DNA of 64,000 bases from Allacma fusca (GCA_947179485.1 OX359246.1:8060001-8124000), one strand, 5' to 3'. Positions 31,901-40,875 are shown, counted from the stretch's first letter. The notes: generated by a model not told the origin, from the sequence alone. Numbers and translations are program-made.

Positions 31901-34900
31901 CTGCTGAGTTTGGTCTGACGGGGACAGCTGGAGCTGTCGGTGTCGTTGGTCGGTTTGCTGACCTGGTTATGAACCTTCCGGTTGGTCTAGCTGGTACTGC
32001 AAAAGTCGTTGCTGCACGTGTCGTAGATGCAGGTGTTGCTGTCCGTGACCTTAAGGTGTCACCTTGGACGTACGACTCGTTGCTTCTAGATGTTTGTTCT
32101 GAAGGTGGTGGTTGTGGTGCTGTTACAAGCTCTCCACCTTCTATGATGGTCCTGTCGTTGTTGGTTGCTCGCTGCAGGATGTCTCGACCTCGTAAACTGT
32201 GGCGGTGTATACCTGTGCGTCCTATCGGTAGATTGTTGTATAACGAGCCTCTCGGTGATTGATAGACGGTAAACCTGTCTTGGGGTCTAAATGCCTGATA
32301 GTAAGTACCTGTGTCCGAATTTCTGATGGTATTTGCAATAGTCAATGACGGATTCTGTTCCCGTAGTTGTCTCCCTACTTGCACCAATGTTCTTAAAGCT
32401 GTTTCACTAACGTCAAGTGGCGGTGTCCGCAACGCGTGCACGGGTGGGTGTACGTAGATTCGACCTCCCGGTGACTGGTAAACTCGGTGTACCAGTTGGT
32501 CGTTGTTGGTTGCCTGGGTGGAATCTGTGTTGACGTACAGTTTTGTTGTTGCTAAATCCCTCTTAACGTTAGCCTGCGATGTACTACCAATTTGGGTGGT
32601 CTCGACCTCCTCCGTTGGTGTCTCCAAATCGTCTTGGGTGGGTTGTGGCCTAAATTGCAAGTTAGGTTGAGTTGGTCGATTCCTTGGCGTATTTTCCGTT
32701 GAAACCTGTCTATTCTGACTGGTTGGTGAGACGTGTGCTGGGTTGATTTGCTGTGTTATCTCGTGAGAGTTGCTGTGTCGGCTTGACTGCCTTCTATCGC
32801 CTGTTGCAGGTGTTGAGCGACAGGAATTACTGGACCTCGGGGTCACTCTAGGTTGTGTCGTAGAGCTCCCTACTGGTGTCTGATTACCTGTCTGGACTGT
32901 AGGTGATGTAGTGGGTGCTCTTGGGCTACCCTTCTGAGTGGCTGTCTCGCAACGGCTGTTGCTTGGTCTCTCACGTGTCGTACTCCCTTGTGGACTGGTC
33001 CTGGGATTTAAGTTGCTGTTTTCCTCAGCACTATTTACCCTGTAATGTCTTCTCACCGATTTCTGGAAAAGTTGTGACCTAGGTGATGAGTAATCTACCT
33101 GGTTACTATCCGTCACCTGGTTACTTGGTCTGAGATGGTCACGATCGGAGTTACTCGACTTCCGATTTCGAGGGGTTGTTAAACCTGCTTGAAGTGTCGC
33201 TGAGGCTATTGCCTGGGCTATAGCCTTGTTGATTGAGCTTGAGCTGGTATTCAAGCTTTCGGGTGAAATCCTTCGTGACGTAACGGGTTGTACTGTAGGT
33301 TCGCCTGAGATGGTCCTTAGCGTAGATCTAGATGCTGGTTCTAATAAACCCGTAACCGGATTCCGTGTTACTGGTGGGTTTCGTTGTTCGTACCTAAGGT
33401 ACCTGCTAATGATGTTGTCAGCACTGGAGTCGATTATCCTTGGCTGGGTGGTCCCGTTGTTGTTTGGATCTTGTTCTGGACCTGGCCTACTCTCGTCACT
33501 GACTCGCCTTTCTTGTCGTGGTTGTCCAAATTCTAGATTTTCGCTAAGTCTTCCGGATTGTATCACGGTTGTATACCTAGGTGTATCGTTGAAGAAAATC
33601 TGGCTATCCTGGTGTGCCTGATGACTTCTCAACGACAATACCCGGTGCTCTAAAAGGTTTCGGATGACGTCTGTGGGGATGAAAATGTTGTCCCTGACGT
33701 TCCGACCGTACTCGAAGGCACGTGTACGTAACACTTCCCTTTCTTCCCTATTCGGATCCCTGTTGTTGTCCCGTCTGTGGGTGACTTCAGCTAATCTAAG
33801 GAAAAAATGTGTCCACTGGACTGTACCTGTATAAAGATTTTGAGCTAACCTGTGATACACCTCTATCAGTTGTCCTTCCAATCCTCGAACTACCAGAAAA
33901 TTTTCCACTGAGTTCCGTTGGAAGCCTGCGGTGGTCACTAATTGTTGAAACGAACCTGCTGGTACTATCACACCTGTACCTGTCACTAATTGTACGAAAT
34001 TTTCTTCCACTCTTTGGATGTTATCTTGCCCTTCTCTGATCGGTGGTAACTGATCCTCGACTGGGCCTTCCTGTTCTGTAGACTCAGACACCCGGCTGAG
34101 TGTCCTTTGGAAGCCTATATCTCCTCTATTGGAAAATCCTGGAGATGGTCTTGATAGAAACCTGTCTCGTACAAGTTGTTGTATGTCTGGTTGTTGAGAA
34201 ACTGTAGTATTCGACTGTGAAGCCTTACGGTGGTCACTGATGCTTAAATTTGATAACTGCTGATTTAATTGAGTAGTGACCTGGTCACGATCACTCCCTA
34301 TACTGGTGTTAGTACGTGGCAATCCTGTTGGTGAGTCACCTTGTTCGCTCTGTTCAGTTGACTCGTCCGATTGAGTTATTGCTAAATTGTCCCTAAATGA
34401 TGAGTGCGTACTGAGATTTCCTGGCTGGATAATCTCTGGTGTACTTGTTGCTATAGCAATTGGTCTATTGGAATCCTCCAACTCATCCAATTCCGTTGAG
34501 CTTTGCTGATTAACCTGTTGTTCTGTTTGTCCAGTAGCTTTGCTGCACATTCCTTGGCTTTGTACATCCTGTTGGGATTGTACACTCGTATCTTGAGGAA
34601 TGTCTCCGTTGCCAACTAGGTTTGTCAGGTTGCTGACAACCACATTGTTGGCTGATTCACTGGTCACGTCTTCCATCTCACTTTCTGGGGTTGCGAATCC
34701 TTGCTCGCCCTCCTCTACGCTTGTGTGATTGCTTCCAGGATCCGTGATGATTTCAAATGATGACGTGGCAGCGCTACTAGTTGGTCTTTCCTCAGGTTGA
34801 TTGAATTGCGACAGGATTTCCTTGATCGTGGGGTCCGCATCGTGACTGACAAAAACCATGTCTCCTCTAGCATTTAGCATGAATTCGCCTGTGGCCTCAA

Positions 34901-35447
34901 CCTCCTGGTCTTGTTGGACCTGTTGGCCCTCCAGGTTGGTTACCTCGAGGTCGCGTAATTCTCGTTGCATAGCTAGTCTATGGAGATTCTGTCCTTGCAC
35001 CACCTTTGTTTTTGAAAACTTTGGTGTTTGTGCTGTCGATACTGTTGGTGTTCGTTTAGGACTGGTTGCCGTACCTGTTGCAGGTGTTGACACCGTGTCC
35101 AAGAACACATCCATGCTTTCATCATTATTGTCAGGATTATCTCCGTGCCCCATGGCCTGCGAGCCCGATGGACTTTGTGCAGATAATGCCAGGGTTGTAC
35201 TGCCGGATTCTTCCATGACTGTAGATGTCGAAGCTGAAGACGTTGAAGAGAGGTTTACACCTGCCGTTGCTGTATTAGCTTTGGCTTTTGCGGCTTTTCT
35301 CTCCTCTTTCCTACGGGCGAGGATTTCCTCCAAGCCTGTTTCGTTCTGTGGCACTGGGCCTGCCGATCGCGTAGTCCTTCGAGATGGTATTGAAGGTGCA
35401 GGTGGTGGTTCCCTTCTTGATGGATGTTGGTTCTTTTCGGGTTCCAT
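28881..35447 (-). CDS. gag: gag: very large capsid/nucleocapsid polyprotein
   Basis: 2188 codons. The first 1400 residues are mostly Q/S/T/N/R-rich and probably disordered, with no family I recognise. An acidic run follows near 1386, then a G/R-rich stretch and a polyserine run near 1577. A retrotransposon gag (capsid) domain lies at about 1656-1833 (DPPVRDWIRNWIAE, INWDEFREEFLIRYS and the following helices). Next is an N/G/Y/R-rich region with about ten QGY-type repeats of seven residues (1989-2076), and near the C-terminus a CCHC zinc knuckle CFGCGEMGHLRRNC (about 2152-2165). Typical gypsy gag is 300-500 residues, so most of this protein is extra. The start codon follows ACAGGT, a donor-like site. 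The stop at 28881 follows a frameshift signal. Confidence 0.9.
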   Translation of the reverse strand: MEPEKNQHPSRREPPPAPSIPSRRTTRSAGPVPQNETGLEEILARRKEERKAAKAKANTATAGVNLSSTSSASTSTVMEESGSTTLALSAQSPSGSQAMGHGDNPDNNDESMDVFLDTVSTPATGTATSPKRTPTVSTAQTPKFSKTKVVQGQNLHRLAMQRELRDLEVTNLEGQQVQQDQEVEATGEFMLNARGDMVFVSHDADPTIKEILSQFNQPEERPTSSAATSSFEIITDPGSNHTSVEEGEQGFATPESEMEDVTSESANNVVVSNLTNLVGNGDIPQDTSVQSQQDVQSQGMCSKATGQTEQQVNQQSSTELDELEDSNRPIAIATSTPEIIQPGNLSTHSSFRDNLAITQSDESTEQSEQGDSPTGLPRTNTSIGSDRDQVTTQLNQQLSNLSISDHRKASQSNTTVSQQPDIQQLVRDRFLSRPSPGFSNRGDIGFQRTLSRVSESTEQEGPVEDQLPPIREGQDNIQRVEENFVQLVTGTGVIVPAGSFQQLVTTAGFQRNSVENFLVVRGLEGQLIEVYHRLAQNLYTGTVQWTHFFLRLAEVTHRRDNNRDPNREEREVLRTRAFEYGRNVRDNIFIPTDVIRNLLEHRVLSLRSHQAHQDSQIFFNDTPRYTTVIQSGRLSENLEFGQPRQERRVSDESRPGPEQDPNNNGTTQPRIIDSSADNIISRYLRYEQRNPPVTRNPVTGLLEPASRSTLRTISGEPTVQPVTSRRISPESLNTSSSSINKAIAQAIASATLQAGLTTPRNRKSSNSDRDHLRPSNQVTDSNQVDYSSPRSQLFQKSVRRHYRVNSAEENSNLNPRTSPQGSTTRERPSNSRCETATQKGSPRAPTTSPTVQTGNQTPVGSSTTQPRVTPRSSNSCRSTPATGDRRQSSRHSNSHEITQQINPAHVSPTSQNRQVSTENTPRNRPTQPNLQFRPQPTQDDLETPTEEVETTQIGSTSQANVKRDLATTKLYVNTDSTQATNNDQLVHRVYQSPGGRIYVHPPVHALRTPPLDVSETALRTLVQVGRQLREQNPSLTIANTIRNSDTGTYYQAFRPQDRFTVYQSPRGSLYNNLPIGRTGIHRHSLRGRDILQRATNNDRTIIEGGELVTAPQPPPSEQTSRSNESYVQGDTLRSRTATPASTTRAATTFAVPARPTGRFITRSANRPTTPTAPAVPVRPNSAVAGPSRVTTTPTTSQGKVNWLDDLQYGVNIWTGPSGRVYTSENEATEDELVPSRVTVRQYARIARKQDRFRNQGVENEATWTGQVRRLIYYNRRDGIIQRRFRPARDSNFEAFAATRAEHEEIVLSEHPIFTFWNIITRRSLDPGQISSYIAPNFRLYHRHISLPNGVRRQRVPPGFLEEIENEHDHQEALNRLIHDPNVEILSDTSSEEEEEQVIQRDTPRRESGQHSSAQSSVETEHIFIGVDEEDFIIPEVPGQFTIRISIDDAYDAAFRAIERDEEIQEEVRFVDNTGETHFFPRIRLRDLSPETQVVLTQVRKRRKPLRARRQIGNNQPRPPGPGPSGSGRGNQPRGANNNNFHNQRPSQSRSNPGRGGSRGGRHIGGRQRARSDPGSSGGSSSSSSSSSSNSSNPHDFEAFDNWRNRQIVNRNNFFNQVNVNIINPYVPINRNQGIRIEEVADQEQVRIIPRRHLDDDMTALMFPKVEFKPGVDDPETAFATAELQTNRFGGDTIITRMQYVQIIFDPPVRDWIRNWIAERRLHEELPYDTINWDEFREEFLIRYSITDQMIRTLMEKRKMNTDEDPCAYIDAKLALINRVDRFMPELEKIRLLRAGLTSEYIVFCRGWTAGTVADFIEGIKQYDEDRKTDGAESIETRFAKVQEMLEKLTSGMKPVPAETTVVKIAAVREQQDYRRPENRPNDQRGRSPGQGNFNNSRNSSPGYSNNNNYPDRGRNNQGYDDRRSYGNRGRSPTPERFYNNQDRSRPQYRNDGNNSNNQGYPQRNQNFGSRQSPNRQYYNNNPNNQGNRQWNDQQMNQGYNQSYNGYNSQGFNQTQGFMPPQGFNPNQGYPPQQGYAPFQGYAPTQGYGPSQGYVPQQGYGQGQNAGYANTGMQQIQANPQGYQNQGYQPNNNQGGQRPQQYNNNNNRSRTNSRDRNSQSNDRNNSWRNQPDRQEQSQPIPGQLALESTQTDLKCFGCGEMGHLRRNCPHKRQSSPYPSGNSQRGTHPQ
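28889..28914 (-). promoter_or_regulatory. -1 ribosomal frameshift site at the gag/pol junction
   Basis: In sense direction the gag codons TCG GGA AAC (28916-28908) contain the heptamer G GGA AAC (28914-28908), a canonical X XXY YYZ slippery site. The 7 nt spacer TCACAGA follows, then GGGGG-ACGCA-CCCCC (28901 down to 28887), a five-pair GC stem with a five-base loop. The gag stop comes right after. The pol frame is exactly -1 to gag and is open from here. Confidence 0.85.
29237..29462 (-). repeat. In-frame 21 bp repeats coding the QGY tract in gag
   Basis: About ten near-tandem units encoding (Q)GY/F followed by P and two to four polar residues. The resulting low-complexity tract resembles the aromatic-spaced repeats of FUS-like prion-like domains. 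That comparison is on composition only. Confidence 0.8.
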
Positions 35448-35450
35448 ACC
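35448..35450 (-). promoter_or_regulatory. Candidate splice donor 2 nt before the gag start
   Basis: In sense the sequence reads TTTACAG then GTATGG, with the gag ATG inside the donor hexamer. Splicing here would remove the gag start codon and could join the leader to a downstream acceptor such as the one at the ORF3 start. A second candidate donor (G/GTAAGG) lies just after the primer-binding site at 38491-38490. Confidence 0.45.
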
Positions 35451-35559
35451 TGTAAACGTCCTAACTTTTTCTTGATGGGCTGAAAAATGCTAAGGCGTTT
35501 CGTAGAGTTTGGTTTTATGAATTTGTTTGACGGTTGTGAGAGTTCTTTTGTCAATTCCA

Positions 35560-36090
35560 AACCTGAAAACCTTCTTAAAACTTATGCCAAATTTTAACTT
35601 TAACCGTTTCCTAAAATTATGCCTTGTATGCCTGTGCTTATGTAACCCTAATTGTTAAACTTAATTTGCCAATTGGTGATGATAACTTGGAGAGAAAAAA
35701 TTTTCCTGTGCTTATAACCTAAGTGTTCAATCCCTGAACATCCCTAACCTTAGCTGTGAATAGTCTTAAAACTTAATCTCTGTAATTTTAACGTTTCTAA
35801 TGAGTACCTCCTGGTGTTACCACCTGAATTTCCTTAAAACCTAAACTTTCTAATCTTAACTTTCGTTAGCTTATCCTCCTTAAACTTATTCCTGTCTTAC
35901 AACCTAACTGTTTTTAAACTTAATTCCCTTAAACTTAAACTTCTCTAAACTTAGTCTCCTTAACCCTATCCTCCTTAAAACTTAATGTCCCTATTCCTAC
36001 TCACCTTAAAACTTCAACCTCTTAAACTTACTTATTTGCAATGGCTAGTTGCGTCTAACTCCTTAAACTATCAGTCTTTTTGTCCGTCAA
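35560..36090 (-). repeat. Degenerate TTTAAGG-type repeats in the leader
   Basis: Read on the plus strand the words CCTTAAAC, CCTTAAAACTT and TTAAACTTAA recur dozens of times without a fixed period. In the RNA this gives a purine-rich, weakly structured stretch directly upstream of gag. Confidence 0.6.
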
Positions 36091-36516
36091 CACTCCTCAC
36101 ATTCGGGCCGGTGTTGCCTAAATTCCCTAAATACTCCTGTAATGATTCCCAGAATTAATAAGGACTGTATTCCTCGCTACTAATTACCCTTCTGTCCCAA
36201 AGGATATGTTTCGCGTCCTAATTCGTACCTAAGAACTTCCTTGAACCGATCCTACCATCAGCAAGGCTTGTATCTGACGTAGACAGCAAAAACTGAAAGC
36301 ACCAGAATTTACTGAATTCCTATCCCTATAACCAACTCTCAAAAACCATGAGCCTGTGGTTTCTTATGCCAATTCTCTCTACTCTAGCAAAATCCTTCGA
36401 GAATGGCTAAACTTATGATGCACTCAAAACCATGAGTCATCTATGGAAGAAATAATAAATATGAAAGTCCCTACGTATGGCCATAGCTGGAAACCGCATA
36501 CATAGATTTTAAAGTG

Positions 36517-36772
36517 AACCTCCGTGCTTTGGAATGTCCCCTGTTATCCTATCCACTAAACCATGGACCTCCTTACTAGTAATAGTCATTGCTGTTACCT
36601 ATCCGCTAGCTCGGGCACATTACAAACATATACCTATATCGGTGCGTCAATCATAGCCTCTCCGATTACCTCTAGTAGGTCACAGGCTTATCGGTACTTT
36701 TGTCGGCACTCCATCCGATCACCTCCGTGCTTGGAATGACTCGAACCCTACTAAACCATAAGGTTCCTCCTA
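36517..36772 (-). repeat. Two related tRNA-like units in the leader
   Basis: Sense strands of 36574-36517 and 36772-36719 share AGGAGG, ATGGTTTAGT, CATTCCAA(A)GCACGGAGGT in the same order about 200 bases apart. The first reads TGGTTTAGTGGATAGGATA, close to the D-arm (A box) of eukaryotic tRNA-Glu. The second contains GGGTTCGAGTC, which fits a T-arm (B box). Neither folds as a complete tRNA by eye. Confidence 0.5.
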
Positions 36773-36827
36773 ATCTTCCTAGCCTCTCGGATTCTACGTA
36801 TACTAAAACCTATACACAACAATGATT

Positions 36828-37842
36828 GCGCTCATAACTCGGCCCTTCAATCCCTAAACTACGTGGATGAGAATTTTCTTATATGTATGCTTATGTACTA
36901 TGCCAATGTGTCCACGCTCAATATACCTCGGCCCTTTGGACTAAATTTTGTTCAAACCTTAATTAAACTGTCCTAATCACCTCGGCGCTCATATTCGGCC
37001 CTTCCGAACAAATTTTGTTTACCTTACATACTATAATCTTTAGATGGTCTGATCTACCTATGCTCTCTAACTGAGCTATATAGGTTTTGATTTGCAAAAT
37101 GACTAAACTGAAATCTGATATGCTCCGTGCTCACGTTCGGCCTTCCGGATTAACTTTAAAGTCCTAATATTTGCCAAAACCATGACAAATTATGTCCTAA
37201 TTACCCAGCGCACAAAACGGCATTTCTGGTAGAAATGGAAAGATGGAAGAAGAAAAGAAGTTTGTGAAAAGTTTATGATAGTTCCTATTGTTACCCGTGT
37301 AAACCTACACATCAGGTAAAGAAAGTAATTTTCAGCGAAAGAGTTTTAATTGGGTTTTGCCACCTTGCCATGGGGCTCTTAATTACGTAATTTGGAGATA
37401 AAGACTTTAGAGACATTTGCGCTCAATGACGGCCCTTCAAATGTACTTATACTAGAAGGAGAAAAGATGTAGAGAAAGAAGAGAATGAAAAATTATTTTT
37501 TGAGTTGTTTAATGAAAGATAGATCATATTGTTGCTTTAAACTAAGCTTGGAAAGTAAATTCTGAGAGTCTTGTGTTAATAAAAAAAATGTCCTAATTTA
37601 ATGAAAGATTTTAATTTGTGTTTTGGGTTCCTATCCCCTAGCCTGGGGTTTCCCAAAACTTTGAAAAGTGATTTGAAGAGTTAAAAGAATTTCAACGCTC
37701 AAAAACGGCCCTTTTGAAATTTGGAACTTAAACTTACGAAGAGAAAGATTACTATTATACTGCGCACAGAAACGGCCCTTCAGCCGGAATAGTTCCCTTT
37801 ACAATACGAACACTGTTTATGCCTCCGCTCACAACGGCACTT
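36828..37842 (-). repeat. Nine-copy GCGCTCA...CGGCCCTT motif in the leader
   Basis: On the plus strand GCGCTCA or a close variant is followed within 2-8 bases by CGGCCCTT(C). Copies start at about 36828, 36914, 36985, 37127, 37208, 37419, 37695, 37762 and 37825. Between copies the sequence is unrelated, so these are dispersed conserved words rather than a simple tandem array. In the RNA each reads (G)AAGGGCCG...TGAGCGC. Confidence 0.7.
37035..37088 (-). other. tRNA-Lys-like 5' half in the leader
   Basis: In sense CCTATATAGCTCAGTTAGAG and the following AGCA resemble a tRNA D-arm (TAGCTCAGTNGGTAGAGCA). The ATCAGAC that follows resembles the start of a tRNA-Lys anticodon arm. No B box follows, so this is a fragment or a mimic and not a tRNA gene. 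Confidence 0.45.
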
Positions 37843-38505
37843 AAGGCGTCTAAAAAGATAGAAGAAGACTTATTTTACTGGAAGAAGCTAATTTTGGTGA
37901 AAATTTGTTATGCACACACACCTACTATGTACTCTGAAAACCACAAAATACATATACATATATGCGCAATTTTCTAATTTAAACATATGAATTGTATTTA
38001 AACTCTGGTTAATTACTCCTGAATATTAGCTACGCCTCGTAACTACATGACAAAATTAATATGCTCCTAATCATGAAATTCATGAACCTTAAAGAAAATT
38101 TTGTATTACCTTGTTGGACGTCCTCTTCCCCTAATTTTCCGGTTGGAAAGAGTCCCAATTTCACTGGTCACTTAAAATAGTATTTCCGGCCGTAAAAAAA
38201 ATAGTTCTTTTTATAGTGCCGCACTAGGACTTCTGAACTGTTATTTGAATCCGCGCGTGATGATAATGGCCAAATTTCCTTTCTTGAGGTAACATTGTTG
38301 CATGTTATAACTGCCTTTCACGAGAAGTTTCGGGTGGCCCTGGAGAGAAATGAAACACTTACTCCTTGTCGAGCCCCATACTTCCATCCCGTGAATTTTA
38401 TTTGACTAACGACCTTACTTGCTACAAAGTTTGGTCTTTTGTCACAGGGTCATCCGCAGGTCCCCGACCTACGGATCCTCCGGGTCCTTACCAAATAAAC
38501 CCGAA

Positions 38506-38523
38506 GGCCTGGCAGAAACACCA
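38506..38523 (-). promoter_or_regulatory. Primer-binding site, tRNA-Val-like
   Basis: Immediately inside the 5' LTR the sense strand reads TGGTGTTTCTGCCAGGCC. The complement ends GCAGAAACACCA, which differs little from the 3' end of animal tRNA-Val (GGCGGAAACA plus CCA). The deduced acceptor strand GTTTCTG would pair fully, so a tRNA-Val variant is the likely minus-strand primer. Confidence 0.75.
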
Positions 38524-39106
38524 TGTTATGTTCTGTATTACCCGGGTATTGATGTTGTATGGGTAATAATAATGTAGCCTAGGTTCGGGTGTTCCATCCC
38601 CTGAATTCCTGGAATCCGATGTTGTTGGAAACGCATGAATAAATGGAACTAATGAATTCTGTGTGTAGTTCGCTTTTATAATTATTTGAGCCGATTTATT
38701 GTTCCTAAACTGATACAATTTACACTGAACAATTAACATTTAACACAAATAGAATTTGAAGTCTGAATCTCTTCTTCTCATGAAATCTCCCGATTTCATG
38801 TCGCCCCGCTTGCTACCTGTTGAGATCCATCCCGGAGGGAATGGACTCTAGGTGCGACTCCTCTTGATGTTTCTTGCTTGAAGTCGAGATTAGAACTTGT
38901 ACTTAATCTACGTGTCTTAATCTAAATCTAATCTTATCCTATTCTTAGTTTATTGTTTATTAAATAATCTGAATCATTTCCTTTCCTTTACTTATGATTA
39001 TGTTAGGTCAGCGTTTGGTCTCACGTAGCTTCTGCTTACGACCTTCTAAACTATTTGCTGACTTAGATTATGCTTATTCTACTCTATTTATAATATATCC
39101 GTAACA
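38524..39106 (-). repeat. 5' LTR
   Basis: 583 bp, visually identical to 10380-10962. It abuts the primer-binding site with no gap, which fixes the element's orientation. It is followed on the plus strand by the ATAT duplication. Confidence 0.95.
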
Positions 39107-39110
39107 ATAT
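39107..39110. other. Target-site duplication of the LTR element, right copy
   Basis: ATAT, matching 10376-10379. Removing the element and one copy joins the foldback element's right end to AATATTCGGGTG. Confidence 0.8.
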
Positions 39111-39378
39111 AATATTCGGGTGAATTACATCGAACAAGGATTTTGTAGTCTGCCGTTGTATCATTAGCAAATTAATAAAACAATTTTTATAAAACAACTT
39201 TGCATATGATACAAACATGTAGGGCATGTAAGTATACATATATGCAATTACATACATATGGACACGGCATTAGATGATAATTTTGTTTTTATTTGAGACA
39301 CCATTGTTCCAAATGTTACTCTGGATCTTTCCACTGTTTTGTGCTTGGTGCTTCAGCAATGACTGTCCAACGAACATT

Positions 39379-40875
39379 TTAGTGCACAATGATCAATTCC
39401 ATGATAGACTCCAGGACAAATCTGAGCATAGTCAGCACCATTCCCTTGTCCACAAAGTAAAAGGAGCCGATGTAAATCCGAAAGGGCTTCACACTCCTCA
39501 AAAATCCCTTCATCTCTCGAGACTCAGTTGTTGTCATCCAACTTCGGAGCATTTTCTCATAACATGCTGGAATATCCGCCAGGACAGCAAATACACAACG
39601 AAGGTACACCAGCATCAAAGTCGCACCCGCAAACATCAATAACGCAAACAATCCACTAATCCTTATGGCCCCGTAGATGAAGTACACGCACGCACAAAGA
39701 AATAACCATTTATTTGCCGGCAGTGCAATCGGAGTCAGAACATCCGTACTATTCGCAAGGAGAATCTGTAACGCACGAAGATTCTTCATCAACTTCGGCT
39801 CAGTTCGTAAATCATTTACAGTTTTGTACTCCCTCCTCCCGAGCCTGCGAGTATCATCCCAAAATACACATATTATTAGAGAACTTTGGATTAAAATTTG
39901 TCTATAAAATTTTGAATATAACTATAAATGACTGGAACTGCCCACATACCTCAGCTCATGCAGTACCTCAATGCACAAAAATATACTGTCCATATTAGTA
40001 AATGCGTAGAGGTACATCGTTCCGAATAGGGACAGGATGTGATGCGTCAGGAAGGTGTACTGAATGACCTGGGCTGTGAAAAATGCCCGAGGGGTTGACA
40101 TCTTAACCATATCAAGGGAAGTGAGAAGACAAGGAAGGTCCGGGTAGAGTATCACCAACATTGCAAAAATTAGGATACCAAAATTTGCGAGGTAATAGAG
40201 TACGAAGGAAGTGATCCCAGCGTAGTCCATTAAAATTGCCTTACGCGAGTTGAAATAATTTGGTTTTATGAAATCCGCTGTGAAATTGCAAAAACATTAC
40301 GGTTGAATGACACATTCTCATAGAATAACACCAGAAATGATGAAAGACATGAAATGTTCGTAATTATTTAGAATAAACAGAACAACGGAATTGAAAAAAT
40401 TTACGAAAAAGTGTAATTACCTGTAAATTTTTGACAAAAACGAATGTATTGAAAATTTAGGGCCGGAAGTTCGTGTTGAACTCGAAGTAAATTCATTTGT
40501 AATGCCACACCCAGCATGGAGCCTATGAACAAGAGGCAGCAAATTAAATAATAGCACTTCTGCAACGGAGACTCCACCTGGTGAGGGTGCGTCTGTATGG
40601 TTCGAATGAGGAGCCACATTGAAAACATCCAATCCCGACAGATACAAAAATACCAAGATGTTATACGAAAACCCCCTGCAGAATCTCGGATCTCTCTTTT
40701 ATGGCGGTCCCAGGAGTAGGGTAAATTGAATAAGTACGTCCCCCAAATGTATCCTTTAAGGAATTGACGTTTTGTTAGAGGTCCCAGCATTTCTTCAGAG
40801 AGTGCAGAACAAAACGTTCGTGATATTGTGTCAAATTTATTGTCATAGAAGCGTAGCCCACTTTGGGATGGTGAC
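39379..40875 (-). CDS. Gustatory-receptor-like seven-transmembrane chemoreceptor
   Basis: Predicted membrane chemoreceptor. Exons (minus): 40790-40421 counted from the first ATG, 40277-39950, 39844-39379. They join in phase with GT-AG borders and give 387 aa. The frame stays open upstream of that ATG to an acceptor-like GCCAG at 40877, so a further 5' exon outside my recognition is likely and the true start may differ. About seven hydrophobic segments are visible (for example YYLICCLLFIGSMLGVA, ITSFVLYYLANFGILIFAML, WLFLCACVYFIYGAIRISG). The C-terminus FRIYIGSFYFVDKGMVLTML resembles collembolan gustatory receptors. The canonical insect TYhhhhhQF motif is not present in that form. Family assignment is from memory of this C-terminal pattern. 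Ligand unknown. Confidence 0.7.

Larger units (their letters stand above)
35451..38505 (-). other. 5' leader of the LTR element
   Basis: About 3 kb without a long sense frame. In sense order it holds about 650 bases after the primer-binding site, a zone with nine copies of a conserved motif (about 37842-36828), tRNA-like stretches (37088-36517), and a zone of loosely repeated TTTAAGG/GTTTAAGT words (about 36090-35560) just before gag. Very long leaders are known in gypsy elements. Packaging and translation control are expected roles, but nothing specific is proven here. Confidence 0.7.
10380..39106 (-). mobile_element. Giant Ty3/gypsy-type LTR retroelement, 28.7 kb, apparently intact
   Basis: A complete element of 28,727 bp read on the minus strand. 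Order in sense direction: 5' LTR (39106-38524), primer-binding site, 3 kb leader, gag (35447-28881), pol (28914-21664), ORF3 (21464-14895), ORF4 (14327-13581), 2.6 kb 3' untranslated region, polypurine tract, 3' LTR (10962-10380). The LTRs are both 583 bp and look identical by eye. The four long frames contain no stops, so insertion was recent. Pol domain order protease, RT, RNase H, integrase is that of Metaviridae (Ty3/gypsy). Typical members are 5-10 kb, so this is among the very large LTR elements, comparable with plant Ogre and planarian Burro. Confidence 0.95.

Noticed and set aside
36901-37100. A functional tRNA gene in the retroelement leader
   Set aside because: The D-arm-like part is good but there is no matching T-arm or acceptor stem.
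10380-39106. CRISPR array, prokaryotic operon or prophage interpretation of the many repeats and long frames
   Set aside because: LTRs, primer site, polypurine tract, Ty3/gypsy pol order and spliced eukaryotic neighbours all fit a eukaryotic LTR element.
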